Source: an uncultured Clostridia bacterium
Lineage (GTDB): Bacteria; Bacillota; Clostridia; TANB77; CAG-465
Length of the DNA: 35,863 nucleotides
Assembly (NCBI GenBank): GCA_944387385.1
Contig: CALXES010000015.1
Location: forward strand, 1-35,863
Reading direction: 5' to 3'
Part shown: in pieces, positions 15,929 through 24,521 of the stretch
Layout: each line of letters opens with the position of its first letter
Numbering within the stretch: position 1 is the first letter of the stretch
Translations under genes and position numbers: made by a program
Notes under the pieces: generated by a model
Told to the model about the DNA's origin: nothing
The model's database searches: none
The model's input: only the letters and a program-made list of their open reading frames with translations

Positions 15929-16031
15929 ATGAGTGAAGAAAAAAAGATATGTAAAATAATAACTATTATTTTAGCTTTAAATATAAATTATTATTTTATA
16001 TATTAAATTGTTAAGAAGGAGGAATTTTTTT

Positions 16032-17501
16032 ATGAGTAGGAGTAATAAAGCAGAGATGTATTTAGATGTCTTAGCACTGCATAAAGAAGTAACTGGATCA
16101 TGTATTTCATGCATTGCTAGATTTCCAAATGGTCAAAAAGTAAAATTTCTTGTTGATTGTGGTCTATTTCAAGAAGAAAAATATCAACAACTTAATTACC
16201 AATTTTCATTTGACCCAAGCGAATATGATTTTTTGTTAGTAACTCATACCCACATTGATCATATTGGCAGAATTCCTAAACTATATAAGGAAGGATTTAA
16301 AGGTAAGACTTACACAACCAACATAGCAGTTGAACTAATGTCTGCCGCACTAAATAACACTGCTGAAATTCTTTCATCAAGTATTCAAAAAAATTCAAAA
16401 AGAAAAGTAATTGTGGATTCATCAATTCCAATTTTTGATTCTTCAAAACCGCTATATGACTTAGATGATGTATCATATGCAATGGAAAATGTTATAGGAA
16501 AAGACTATAACCAAACATTTAAAGTAAATGAGCACATTAGCGTTACATTACTAAAAAATGGTCATACTCTAGGATCTGCATGTATTCTTGTTACTATTAG
16601 CTACAAAGGTCAAAAACCAATATATGCTCTTTTTACAGGAGACTACTCACCAGAAAATATGTTTTTTGATGTAAATGACATTCCAAAGAAGATTAAGGAT
16701 TTGCCAATTAGTATAATAACAGAATCAACTTATGGAACCACAAGTAAAAAGAGTATTAAGCATATTTTTGACGACCTAGTGATTAATTCAGTAAAAAATA
16801 AAGAAACACTAATTATTACGCTCTTTGCTTTTGGGAGAATGCAAGAAGTAAAATACAAATTAATGAAACTTCAAGAAAAAAATTTGCTAGATAAAAACAT
16901 CAAAATTTATTGTGATGGAAAACTATCATATAAATATGATGAAATATTCTTATCACATATAGATGAGCTAAAAATTAAAGACTTTCTTCCTAAAAATATT
17001 CATCAAATCAATGATTATAACGAAAGAAACGCTTTACTTTCTGATAGAACATGTAAGATAATTCTTACCACATCAGGCATGGGAAATTATGGACCTGCGC
17101 AAGTATACTTGCCATACTATATTTCTAGACCTAAATGTACAATTATATTTGGTGGATATACTGCAGAAAATACTCTTGGTAGAAAACTTCAAGATGTAAG
17201 GGATAATGACATTTTTGAATTAAATGGTGTAATGACAACCAAAAAAGCAAGCGTTCATTCAATTAATGAACTATCCAGTCATGCAAAACAGGAAGATTTA
17301 CTCCAATTTTTACAAAAATTTTCTAATTTAAAACTAGTATTAATAAATCATGGTGAAAATCATGTAAAGGAAAGCTTTGCTAAAAAAATTGTTGAAGACA
17401 TTAATCCAAAAAATGTAGCAATACTTGGACCTGAAAATTATATAAGAATTGGTGCACATGGACTAATAAAATCTTATATTGCAAATAACTACCTTAACTA
17501 G
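16032..17501 (+). CDS. metallo-beta-lactamase fold protein with beta-CASP domain
   Basis: The 489-residue protein has the MBL zinc motif THTHIDHIG (HxHxDH) near residue 76, and metal-ligand motifs HTLGSA and FTGDYSPE. The beta-CASP region has ESTYGTT, ITLFAFGRMQE, and TTSGMGNYGPAQVYLPYY. The C-terminal motifs are SVHSINELSSHAKQEDL and LVLINHGENH. This is the layout of RNA-processing nucleases related to RNase J and CPSF73/YSH1-type enzymes. It is probably an RNA (or DNA) hydrolase of the cytosol. The ATG at 16032 has AAGGAGG 9 nt upstream; the upstream in-frame ATG at 16008 has none. Not RNase J itself (no C-terminal J domain). Confidence 0.88.
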   Translation: MSRSNKAEMYLDVLALHKEVTGSCISCIARFPNGQKVKFLVDCGLFQEEKYQQLNYQFSFDPSEYDFLLVTHTHIDHIGRIPKLYKEGFKGKTYTTNIAVELMSAALNNTAEILSSSIQKNSKRKVIVDSSIPIFDSSKPLYDLDDVSYAMENVIGKDYNQTFKVNEHISVTLLKNGHTLGSACILVTISYKGQKPIYALFTGDYSPENMFFDVNDIPKKIKDLPISIITESTYGTTSKKSIKHIFDDLVINSVKNKETLIITLFAFGRMQEVKYKLMKLQEKNLLDKNIKIYCDGKLSYKYDEIFLSHIDELKIKDFLPKNIHQINDYNERNALLSDRTCKIILTTSGMGNYGPAQVYLPYYISRPKCTIIFGGYTAENTLGRKLQDVRDNDIFELNGVMTTKKASVHSINELSSHAKQEDLLQFLQKFSNLKLVLINHGENHVKESFAKKIVEDINPKNVAILGPENYIRIGAHGLIKSYIANNYLN

Positions 17502-17512
17502 TACTAAAAAAG

Positions 17513-17541
17513 AGATGGAAAAATATTTTCCATCTTTTTTT
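17513..17541. terminator. bidirectional terminator
   Basis: A 10-bp stem (17513-17522 with 17526-17535) with T7 on the plus side and T-rich sequence on the minus side. It touches the stop codon of the minus gene at 17540. Confidence 0.88.
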
Positions 17542-18178
17542 AATAAGGAAGTATTTCTATCCTTTTTTCCTTATTCCAAAATTTACTACTAGTTATAACC
17601 CTTATTCTTTTTCCTTTTGATTTTGAATATGCAGAAAATAATTTTGCAAAGTTTATGCAGTAAAATATTCTATTTATAAATCCATTAGGAGTAACAAATA
17701 TATTTACCGCTTTATTTCCTATATCTTCCACATATTTATCATAAAAGTATTTTACTTTATATCTAAGATCACCAATAATTTCATTTTCGCCTTCAAAATG
17801 ATCAATCCCATCAATAAAGTCTTCTATTAAAGTATTACATTTTTTATTTTTATCTCTAAAGCTTCCATCAATTAAATATCCATTAATAAAAAATGTATAA
17901 TCTGTAATATTAGTAACATTTTCTCTCATTGCATATATTGAAGATAAAAAGCCAGGATATAAAAATATTTTACTCAAAATACTATATATGAGCTCTGCTT
18001 TTTCTTTATTAGAAAGATTATCCTTCCTAAAGTTATATATTCTAACTACTTTTTCGTCTCTATTTATATAAACGTCCCCTTCAAATTCTTCCTCTTCTCC
18101 ATATTCATTATCTGCATACAAATAAATCTTATTTGACATCTCATCAAATATTACATCTAAATTATTCTTTTTAAACAT
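17540..18178 (-). CDS. hypothetical protein, 212 residues
   Basis: I do not recognise this gene. The product is soluble (no signal peptide or helix), acidic in its first third (ADNEYGEEEEFEGD) and basic at the end (SKSKGKRIRVITSSKFWNKEKR). Predicted mixed alpha/beta. A ribosome site (GGAGAG) lies 7 nt before the ATG, and a strong promoter with extended -10 is found at 18255-18283. Codon use matches its neighbours, so it is probably native. It lies between the rpmA terminator and a shared terminator, so it is monocistronic. Confidence 0.7.
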   Translation of the reverse strand: MFKKNNLDVIFDEMSNKIYLYADNEYGEEEEFEGDVYINRDEKVVRIYNFRKDNLSNKEKAELIYSILSKIFLYPGFLSSIYAMRENVTNITDYTFFINGYLIDGSFRDKNKKCNTLIEDFIDGIDHFEGENEIIGDLRYKVKYFYDKYVEDIGNKAVNIFVTPNGFINRIFYCINFAKLFSAYSKSKGKRIRVITSSKFWNKEKRIEILPY

Positions 18179-18254
18179 TTCTTTCTCTCCTTTTTAATTA
18201 TTTTTTTCAAGAAAAAGATTCCTTTTTCTCACACATTATTCCATACACATTATT

Positions 18255-18283
18255 ATTTTACCATAATTATGTAAAATAATCAA
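18255..18283 (-). promoter_or_regulatory. promoter of the hypothetical gene at 17540
   Basis: Minus-strand TTGATT (18283-18278), 17-bp spacer, TGG-TAAAAT (18260-18255). A short hairpin of poly-A/poly-T type lies in its leader near 18210-18229. Confidence 0.8.
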
Positions 18284-18286
18284 TAT

Positions 18287-18312
18287 AAAAGCAACTAGAT
18301 TACTCTAGTTGC
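18287..18312 (-). terminator. rplU-rpmA operon terminator
   Basis: A 9-bp stem GCAACTAGA/TCTAGTTGC (18291-18299 with 18304-18312) followed on the minus strand by TTTTATATT. Confidence 0.82.
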
Positions 18313-18319
18313 TTGTTAA

Positions 18320-18580
18320 TTATTCTTCTACTGGATATACGCTAACTTTCTTGTCGCTTCTTCCTTTTCTTTCAAATTTAACGACACCGTCAACTTTTGC
18401 ATATAAAGTATCATCGCTTCCTATGCCAACGTTAGTACCTGGATGAACTTTAGTTCCTCTTTGTCTGTATAAAATGTTTCCAGCTAAAACGAATTGACCA
18501 TCAGCTCTTTTTGCTCCAAGTCTTTTAGCTTCACTATCTCTACCGTTTCTTGTAGAGCCGCCTCCTTTTTTATGTGCCAT
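18320..18580 (-). CDS. rpmA: 50S ribosomal protein L27
   Basis: The 86-residue L27 contributes to the peptidyl-transferase centre. It begins [16 protein letters not shown] and includes the [19 protein letters not shown] block. Most Firmicutes encode an N-terminal extension of about nine residues cleaved by the protease Prp. Here the ATG comes directly before AHKKG with AAGGAGTGAG at the right spacing, so no extension exists. It follows rplU by 38 nt, with no prp gene between them. Confidence 0.97.
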   Translation of the reverse strand: MAHKKGGGSTRNGRDSEAKRLGAKRADGQFVLAGNILYRQRGTKVHPGTNVGIGSDDTLYAKVDGVVKFERKGRSDKKVSVYPVEE

Positions 18581-18618
18581 TTATCTCACTCCTTTTTATT
18601 CACATTACGTTTTACTAA

Positions 18619-18972
18619 TTATTCAGCTGCTTCTTCAGTAGCTTTCTTTGCTCTTGTTCCAGTTGTTATTTTTTCAATTTGAATCTTTGTATATGGTTGT
18701 CTATGACCTCTAATTTTTCTTTCATTTTTCTTTGGTTTGTATTTAAATACAACAACCTTTTTAGATTTTCCATGACCAACAACTGTTGCTTTAACTTTTG
18801 CTCCTTTAACAGTATCAGTTCCAACAGTTACTTTGTTTCCGTCTGAAACTAATAAAACTTTATCAAAAGTAGTTGTCTTACCTTCTTCTAGTTCTTCTAG
18901 TCTGTCAACAAAAACAATATCTCCTTCTTGAACTTTGTACTGTTTTCCACTAATTTCAACTATTGCGTACAT
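18619..18972 (-). CDS. rplU: 50S ribosomal protein L21
   Basis: The 117-residue L21 begins MYAIVEISGKQYKVQEGD and has the conserved KPKKNERKIRGHRQPYTKIQI block, which binds 23S rRNA. The C-terminus carries an extra tail of about 13 residues (RAKKATEEAAE) beyond the usual length of 102-104. AAGGAGG precedes the ATG. It is the first gene of the rplU-rpmA operon, behind a probable autoregulatory leader. Confidence 0.97.
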   Translation of the reverse strand: MYAIVEISGKQYKVQEGDIVFVDRLEELEEGKTTTFDKVLLVSDGNKVTVGTDTVKGAKVKATVVGHGKSKKVVVFKYKPKKNERKIRGHRQPYTKIQIEKITTGTRAKKATEEAAE

Positions 18973-19048
18973 AATGTTCCTCCTTATTCTAACTTGCTCT
19001 CGCCATTAAGGTAGTTTACACTTTTTAACCTGTTCTGTGCGGAATACG
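18973..19048 (-). promoter_or_regulatory. probable L21 ribosomal protein leader
   Basis: A 76-nt 5' UTR between the rplU promoter and gene contains ACAGGT, then TAAACTACCT and GGCGAGAGC, which resembles the Firmicute L21 leader. It may pair CAGGT with ACTACCT. Leaders of this type mediate feedback by the ribosomal protein. Recognised from memory of the motif, not by covariance search. Confidence 0.6.
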
Positions 19049-19054
19049 TGTATT

Positions 19055-19083
19055 ATTTTAACATAATTATATATAATTGTCAA
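19055..19083 (-). promoter_or_regulatory. rplU promoter
   Basis: Minus-strand TTGACA (19083-19078), 17-bp spacer, TAAAAT (19060-19055). The -35 overlaps the pth stop codon. Confidence 0.9.
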
Positions 19084-19613
19084 CTTTCTTTTATAAATTC
19101 GTCTACTTTTTTACTTGCGTCAAAAAATACATCTTCTAATTTTTTTAGCTCATCATTTTTAAACTTCTGTAGAACAAAATCAACCATATCTTGTCTTTCG
19201 TGTTTTAGACCTCCAAGTCCAATTCTAATTCTTGATATATCTTCAGTAGATAACATTTGAATAACGTTTTTCATACCATTATGTGATCCTCCACTGCCCT
19301 TTTCTCTGTATCTAAAAGTACCAAATGGAATATCAATATCGTCAAATATAACTAAAATATCTTTATTATCTAATTTATACCATTGTTTTAATTTTGAAAC
19401 TGCATTACCACTTAAATTCATAAAAGTAATTGGCTTTGCAAATATAATTTTCTCATCATTTAATTTTATTTCTCCAACTAATGCATCACACAGATTTTTT
19501 TTTACCTCTACATTATATATTTTAGATAAATAATCAATAAAAAGCCATCCAACATTATGTCTTGTTTGATTATATTTTTCACCAGGATTTCCTAGTCCTA
19601 CTATTAATTTCAT
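19080..19613 (-). CDS. pth: peptidyl-tRNA hydrolase
   Basis: The 177-residue enzyme frees tRNA from stalled peptidyl-tRNA. It has GLGNPGEKYNQTRHNVGW with catalytic His19, the FAKPITFMNLSG block, and FDDIDIPFG with the acidic residue that orients the histidine. GSGGSHNGMKNVI and RIRIGLGG are also conserved. Length is normal for the family. The ATG follows AAGGAAGG. It lies immediately upstream of the rplU promoter and may read into rplU. Confidence 0.96.
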   Translation of the reverse strand: MKLIVGLGNPGEKYNQTRHNVGWLFIDYLSKIYNVEVKKNLCDALVGEIKLNDEKIIFAKPITFMNLSGNAVSKLKQWYKLDNKDILVIFDDIDIPFGTFRYREKGSGGSHNGMKNVIQMLSTEDISRIRIGLGGLKHERQDMVDFVLQKFKNDELKKLEDVFFDASKKVDEFIKES

Positions 19614-19686
19614 TATAAATTTACCTTCCTTTTTTTACATACCAAAAAAACTATCTCTTTTTTATTCCTACTTTTATCAAAAACTC

Positions 19687-19715
19687 TTGAAAAAATAAGG
19701 ATTTTATAGTATCAT
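19687..19715 (+). promoter_or_regulatory. promoter of the VirD4/TraG-like gene
   Basis: TTGAAA (19687-19692), 17-bp spacer, TATCAT (19710-19715). A 68-nt leader follows, with a weak stem (AGTTTAATAT near 19729 with ATATTACT near 19765). Confidence 0.7.
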
Positions 19716-19789
19716 TATATATGAATTAGTTTAATATGTCAATTAGACGTTTGATAACTATTTATATTACTGAAAGTGGTGATTTCGTT

Positions 19790-22285
19790 TTGATAAATGA
19801 TCTTTTTAAGAAATTACATATAAAAGCTAAACCTGAAAAAGTTTTAACATATATTCTCTATGCAATAAGTATAATAGTTGCACTATTTTCACTTGCACAA
19901 ATTTTAAGTTTAGCTTCTGGAAATATTAGAATAAGTGATTGGGTAGATTTAGATTCATTGATGCCTTACTTTACATCAATACTCTATATACTTCCACCAC
20001 TTGCATTCTCGTTTTTTGTAAATTCTGGTATTCCAAAAGGTGATAATAATAAAATTAATATGTTTATATTTACATGTGTACTTTTAGCTTTGCCGGTATT
20101 ATATTCAATTACTACAATGGTAAATTGGATAGCTTGGCAAATACTAGAAAATTTACCAAAATATGAACTTGTTTTGCGCACTTATCCAGAATTTATATCA
20201 CCAGCTATTAGGTCCATCTGTTTAATAGTACCATTTTTATCAATCACTAAAATATTAGATTACTTCTTATCTATATACAATAGTGAAGATTTGACAAAAG
20301 CAATTTCTGGTTACGTTGGTCTAACAATAAATGGTGGTAAAAAGAAAAGTGATGCATTTGATTGTAACACAGTAATAGGAACAGCAAAAGGAACTTCTCT
20401 TCCTATTGTAGTGCCAGAGAAAAAACGTTACGAAGCAACTTTAGTACAAGGTGCTACTGGTACTGGTAAAACCGCAACAGTATTACTACCAATGAGTGCA
20501 CTTGACCTAGAGAAAAAATTCTTCTTTAGAGAATATGCCAAAAAGATTGGTTATTCTATGTTAAAAAGAGGAATAGCATATATGAATGGTCCATACGATA
20601 ACAAATATGTAAATAGGAACTTTAGTCTTAATTTGTTAAAACCTAAAACTGGTATGGAAGAACAATTCGAAAATGAAGTTGAACCTCTAGTTCAATATAA
20701 AGATAATGCAACAGGTACAACAACATATAGAAATTTAGGTATAACAATAGTTGAAAATGATGGTAATTTTATTTCACAATTTATTGGAGTTGCTAAAAAT
20801 TTTGATATAGATGTATTATCAATAGATCCAGCAAGTCCTGAGACAACATTAAGTATCAATCCATTTGCAATTCCTGATCCTGCAAAAGCAGCTTCAATAG
20901 TAGCAGATGTACTTATGGCAATGTATGGAAGCGAATCAAAAGGAAGTAGCGATCCATTCTTTACACAAGTAACAATAGACGCATTCCAAAACTTAACAAT
21001 ATTACTTAAAGAAATGTATCCTATTCTTCACAATGGAGAAATGGCATCTCTTGAAGATATGTTAGAGTTACTATATAACTTTGATGCAGTAGAAGAAATG
21101 ACAGAAGAAATGAAAAAAATACCGGAACTAGAAGTAAAATATAAACTTCTAATAAAATATTTCGAGAAGAATTTCTATAAACCAAGTCTAAATATTAATG
21201 GATATGAAATTCCAGGAACACGTGGTAGTGGTAGAAAAGATACAGAAAGATTTTTATATGGAGCTATTACTCAACTTAACAACTTAATTCGTAACCCAGG
21301 ACTTAAAGCAGCTCTATGTGGAAAACAAAATGTAATAGATTTTGACTTAGCTCTTGCAAATGGTAGTGTAATAACTGCTTGTTCAAGAAAAGGTGATCTA
21401 GGTATTATACAAGCTAAAGCTTTTGGTATGTTCTTTATCTTACAATTCCAGGATGCCGTATTAAGAAGAAAAGGAAATGAAGATTCTAGAGTTCCTCACT
21501 TCTTATACATAGATGAATTTCCAGAATATATAACAAAAGATATGGATGTAATGTTTACTCTATTTAGAAAATACAGATGTGGTGTTACAGTAGCAATACA
21601 AAACTTATCTCAACTTGAAAAATCTGGTCATTCATATTACAAACAAACAGTACTTGCAAATACTAAGACTCAAATTGTATTTGGTGATACTGTACCAGAA
21701 GATACAGACTACTGGTTTAAAGCATTTGGTATGGAGAAAAAAGTTGATAAATCAGTTGACTACAATCTTAAAGATGGTGAAATGGTTGATTCAACAAAAA
21801 TTACTGTTAAAGATAAAGAAAGAATTAAGAAACATAAACTTGCTGAACTTGGATTTGGTTCTATGTTCTATAAAACTAAAAATGCTAGTGGTAAAACAAT
21901 ATTTGGTGAAGGTAAAACTTCATTCCTTGCAGACAAATATAAAGAAAAACAAAATACACTTATGTTTAACTTTGAAAAATATATGATGTCTAAACCAGAT
22001 ACACCAACAATTACAATGAATGATAGTGATAATTCTACAAACGATGATGCACTATTTGGTGTAAATACTTCTAGCAGACTAAAAAAAGAACTTCAAAAAG
22101 AAGAAAATAACTCTTCAAATGTAAATACAAATCCAGACTTTATTACTATAGGTAATGATGATAATCAATCAGATGATATTGAAATAGTAATTGAAGATGG
22201 TGGTGTAACTCTTGATCAACAAGGTAATGGAAGTGCAATAACAGAGCACTATGAATCACCAATAATAAAAAGGAACAAAAAATAA
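19790..22285 (+). CDS. VirD4/TraG-type coupling ATPase
   Basis: The 831-residue protein has an N-terminal membrane region with about four helices (residues 20-160), then a large cytoplasmic ATPase. Walker A is QGATGTGKTATVLLP near residue 220; Walker B is FLYIDEFPEY near 571, followed by the sensor-like AIQNLSQLEKSG (about 605). This is the T4SS coupling protein architecture: a hexameric motor that delivers substrates to the channel. A variable Asn/Ser/Asp-rich tail ends it. I choose the TTG at 19790, because GGTGA lies 7 nt upstream; the in-frame ATG at 19736 has no ribosome site and is near the predicted transcript start. No relaxase, VirB4 or integrase lies near it; it stands alone between pth and membrane proteins. 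Confidence 0.87.
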   Translation: MINDLFKKLHIKAKPEKVLTYILYAISIIVALFSLAQILSLASGNIRISDWVDLDSLMPYFTSILYILPPLAFSFFVNSGIPKGDNNKINMFIFTCVLLALPVLYSITTMVNWIAWQILENLPKYELVLRTYPEFISPAIRSICLIVPFLSITKILDYFLSIYNSEDLTKAISGYVGLTINGGKKKSDAFDCNTVIGTAKGTSLPIVVPEKKRYEATLVQGATGTGKTATVLLPMSALDLEKKFFFREYAKKIGYSMLKRGIAYMNGPYDNKYVNRNFSLNLLKPKTGMEEQFENEVEPLVQYKDNATGTTTYRNLGITIVENDGNFISQFIGVAKNFDIDVLSIDPASPETTLSINPFAIPDPAKAASIVADVLMAMYGSESKGSSDPFFTQVTIDAFQNLTILLKEMYPILHNGEMASLEDMLELLYNFDAVEEMTEEMKKIPELEVKYKLLIKYFEKNFYKPSLNINGYEIPGTRGSGRKDTERFLYGAITQLNNLIRNPGLKAALCGKQNVIDFDLALANGSVITACSRKGDLGIIQAKAFGMFFILQFQDAVLRRKGNEDSRVPHFLYIDEFPEYITKDMDVMFTLFRKYRCGVTVAIQNLSQLEKSGHSYYKQTVLANTKTQIVFGDTVPEDTDYWFKAFGMEKKVDKSVDYNLKDGEMVDSTKITVKDKERIKKHKLAELGFGSMFYKTKNASGKTIFGEGKTSFLADKYKEKQNTLMFNFEKYMMSKPDTPTITMNDSDNSTNDDALFGVNTSSRLKKELQKEENNSSNVNTNPDFITIGNDDNQSDDIEIVIEDGGVTLDQQGNGSAITEHYESPIIKRNKK

Positions 22286-22290
22286 TATAT

Positions 22291-22326
22291 AAAAAAGATT
22301 CTCTTATCTTTAAGAGAATCTTTTTT
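22291..22326. terminator. bidirectional terminator overlapping the YgjV-GNAT gene end
   Basis: A 12-bp stem (22295-22306 with 22311-22322) with T6 on the plus side and T6 on the minus side. The last codons and stop (22310-22312) of the minus gene are formed by the hairpin. Confidence 0.92.
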
Positions 22327-23338
22327 CGTATAAGAAACATTCATTAGTTATATTTTTTATTTTACTGAATTCCATTTTTTCTAAGACTTCTTTTTCAAAT
22401 GCATTTACAGCATAAGAATATCCAGCTATTATATTGTATCCTTTTTTCTTTCTAATATTTATAAACTTATTTATCTCTTTAATAATCTTTTCTATACTAT
22501 CTTTATTTTGATACTCATTTTTTAATACAATAGAATTTATATTTATATAATAATTCCCCTTTTTAATAAATGGTACAATATCACTAGTCTTATAATCGTC
22601 ATATATTTTATCAATATCAAATATATACTTATATATATTCTTTTTTATACTAAGTATATTTACATATCCTATTACATTGTTTTTTTCTTTTATTAATATA
22701 TAGCTATTTTTTTCTATTTTATATAATTCAAACATCTTATCTTTAGTCCATAAAAATTGATTATCATATGATTGCTTATCTAATTTATATAGATTACTTA
22801 TAGTATTTTTAGAGATATATTTTCCCATTAATGTATGTACATCTTTTCTATTTAAAAATTTTTTATATCCATATAATATAATACTTAAATTAGATATTAC
22901 TAAAGTTAAGTCTGACAATACTCCAGCATAATCTAATATTACTAAATCATATATTACCCATAACAAATTAGAAAAAAAACCGCCAACTACTGCTGCTTTT
23001 TCACTAATTATTATCGTATAACCATCAATTAAACTAGCAAATATTGGAATAAAACAAAGTAAACCGTCATTTGAAACTATTGCTATTAATAAATATATTG
23101 GGATTGTTAATATAAATATATATCTATCTTTATCGGTTTTATAATATCCAAAACCTTTTAGAAGTTCAAAAACACTTATAAGTAATCCAGACCATGCATT
23201 AAGTAAAGCATAACAAATACAATCTAGTAAAGATGAAATTAATTGCATTAATAAAACTTTATTGACTTTTTTACAATGATAACTAAATAAAAAGATTACC
23301 CATGAAATTATTCCTAAGACTTGTGCTGTTATATACAT
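22310..23338 (-). CDS. YgjV-like membrane protein fused to a GNAT-like domain, copy 2
   Basis: The 342-residue protein has an N-terminal membrane part (about 1-165) with about six helices, resembling the Imp-YgjV family: AQVLGIISWVIFLFSYHCKK, then LLNAWSGLLISVFELLKG and LLWVIYDLVILDYAGVL. The C-terminal domain (about 190-340) has a GNAT-like order: SYILIKEKNNVIGYVNI, then INSIVLKNEYQNKDSIEKII, then YAVNAFEKEVLEKMEFSKI. The usual Q/RxxGxG/A acetyl-CoA motif is replaced by YQNKDS, without glycines, so activity may be lost or altered. A tandem paralogue lies 23 nt upstream. Strong RBS (AGGAGG). Function unknown. Confidence 0.72.
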   Translation of the reverse strand: MYITAQVLGIISWVIFLFSYHCKKVNKVLLMQLISSLLDCICYALLNAWSGLLISVFELLKGFGYYKTDKDRYIFILTIPIYLLIAIVSNDGLLCFIPIFASLIDGYTIIISEKAAVVGGFFSNLLWVIYDLVILDYAGVLSDLTLVISNLSIILYGYKKFLNRKDVHTLMGKYISKNTISNLYKLDKQSYDNQFLWTKDKMFELYKIEKNSYILIKEKNNVIGYVNILSIKKNIYKYIFDIDKIYDDYKTSDIVPFIKKGNYYININSIVLKNEYQNKDSIEKIIKEINKFINIRKKKGYNIIAGYSYAVNAFEKEVLEKMEFSKIKNITNECFLYEKRFS

Positions 23339-23361
23339 TTCTTCCTCCTATATAAATAAAC

Positions 23362-24396
23362 TTAAAAAATCTTTTTTTCATATAAAAAACACTCATTAGT
23401 TATATTTTTTACTTTAATAAAGCCTAATTTTTCTAAAATTTCAGATTCAAAAGAGTTAACAGCAAAACAATTTATTTTTATTATTTTAAATCCTTTATTA
23501 ATTCTATATTTAATAAATTTATTTATCGCTTTTGTAATTTTTTCAATAGAATCTTTATTTTGATATTCGTTTTTTAATACTATAGAATTTATACTTAAAT
23601 AATAATCTTTCTTTAAATTAAAAGATACTATATCTTCACTTTTAAATGAGTCATATATTTTATCTGACTCCATCATTTTATTATATACATCTAAATTTAT
23701 GTTTAATATATTTACATATCCAATAATTTCGTTTTTATCCTTTATTAATATATAACTATTCTTTTCAGTTTTATATAAAGAATTCATAATATCTATATTC
23801 CACAAATAGACATTATCATAATAACTTCTATCTAAATCATATAATATTTTCATGGTAGCTTTTGAAATATACTTTCCACTAACTGTATATACATTATTTT
23901 TATTTAAAAATTTCGTATATCCATATATTAAAATACTTAAATTAGATATTACAAGCATTAAATCTGTTAATACAACTATATAATCTAAATAATATAGATC
24001 ATATATAATCCATAATGTATTTGATATAACACCCGTTATAACCATAAGTTTTTTACTTTTTAATGCTCCATATCCATCTAATAAACTAGCAATAATTGGT
24101 ATTAAAATTAGTAAACTCTTTTCAGATATAAACGCAATTAAAATATATATTGGAATTGTAAAATAAAAAATGTATTTGTCCTTATCTGTCTTATAATATC
24201 CTATTTCTTTTAACAATTCAAAAGCACTGATAAATAGACCTCCCCATGCGCCTAATAAACCATAATTGATGCAATATAAAACAGAAGATATTATTTGCAT
24301 AAAAATAATTTTATTTAAATTCTTAGAATAATAACTCAAAAGAAAAAATACCCAAGCTATAGCACCAACAACCTGTGCTATTATTTCAATATTCAT
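23362..24396 (-). CDS. YgjV-like membrane protein fused to a GNAT-like domain, copy 1
   Basis: The 344-residue paralogue of the next gene has the same order: about six membrane helices (IAQVVGAIAWVFFLLSYYSK at the start), then a linker, then a GNAT-like C-terminus with SYILIKDKNEIIGYVNI and INSIVLKNEYQNKDSIEKIT. The C-terminal halves share long identical runs, including ten or more residues around KNEYQNKDSIEKI. The N-terminal halves are more divergent but clearly homologous, which shows tandem duplication of the whole fusion. RBS AGGTTG is weaker. First gene of a two-gene operon with a strong promoter. GNAT assignment is by pattern only. Confidence 0.72.
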   Translation of the reverse strand: MNIEIIAQVVGAIAWVFFLLSYYSKNLNKIIFMQIISSVLYCINYGLLGAWGGLFISAFELLKEIGYYKTDKDKYIFYFTIPIYILIAFISEKSLLILIPIIASLLDGYGALKSKKLMVITGVISNTLWIIYDLYYLDYIVVLTDLMLVISNLSILIYGYTKFLNKNNVYTVSGKYISKATMKILYDLDRSYYDNVYLWNIDIMNSLYKTEKNSYILIKDKNEIIGYVNILNINLDVYNKMMESDKIYDSFKSEDIVSFNLKKDYYLSINSIVLKNEYQNKDSIEKITKAINKFIKYRINKGFKIIKINCFAVNSFESEILEKLGFIKVKNITNECFLYEKKIF

Positions 24397-24433
24397 AAAA
24401 TCAACCTACCATATAAAACTCAATATTATTTTT

Positions 24434-24462
24434 ATTATATTGTATAAAATTATTTTAGTCAA
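24434..24462 (-). promoter_or_regulatory. promoter of the YgjV-GNAT operon
   Basis: Minus-strand TTGACT (24462-24457), 17-bp spacer, TATAAT (24439-24434). Confidence 0.9.
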
Positions 24463-24466
24463 ATAT

Positions 24467-24496
24467 AAAGATGGATTTAAAATAAATCCATCTTTA
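24467..24496 (-). terminator. terminator of the PP2C-like gene
   Basis: A long inverted repeat, AAAGATGGATTTA/TAAATCCATCTTT (24467-24479 with 24483-24495), with only a short T-rich tail on the minus strand. Confidence 0.7.
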
Positions 24497-24521
24497 CTTG
24501 TATACTTTATATATTATTTTA

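Noticed and set aside
19736..19789. ATG at 19736 as start of the VirD4/TraG-like protein
   Set aside because: No ribosome site upstream and only about 14 nt after the predicted transcript start; the TTG at 19790 has GGTGA at good spacing.
1..22285. Integrative conjugative element
   Set aside because: No integrase, relaxase, replication gene, att repeats or composition break; T4SS-like genes are separated by core housekeeping genes.
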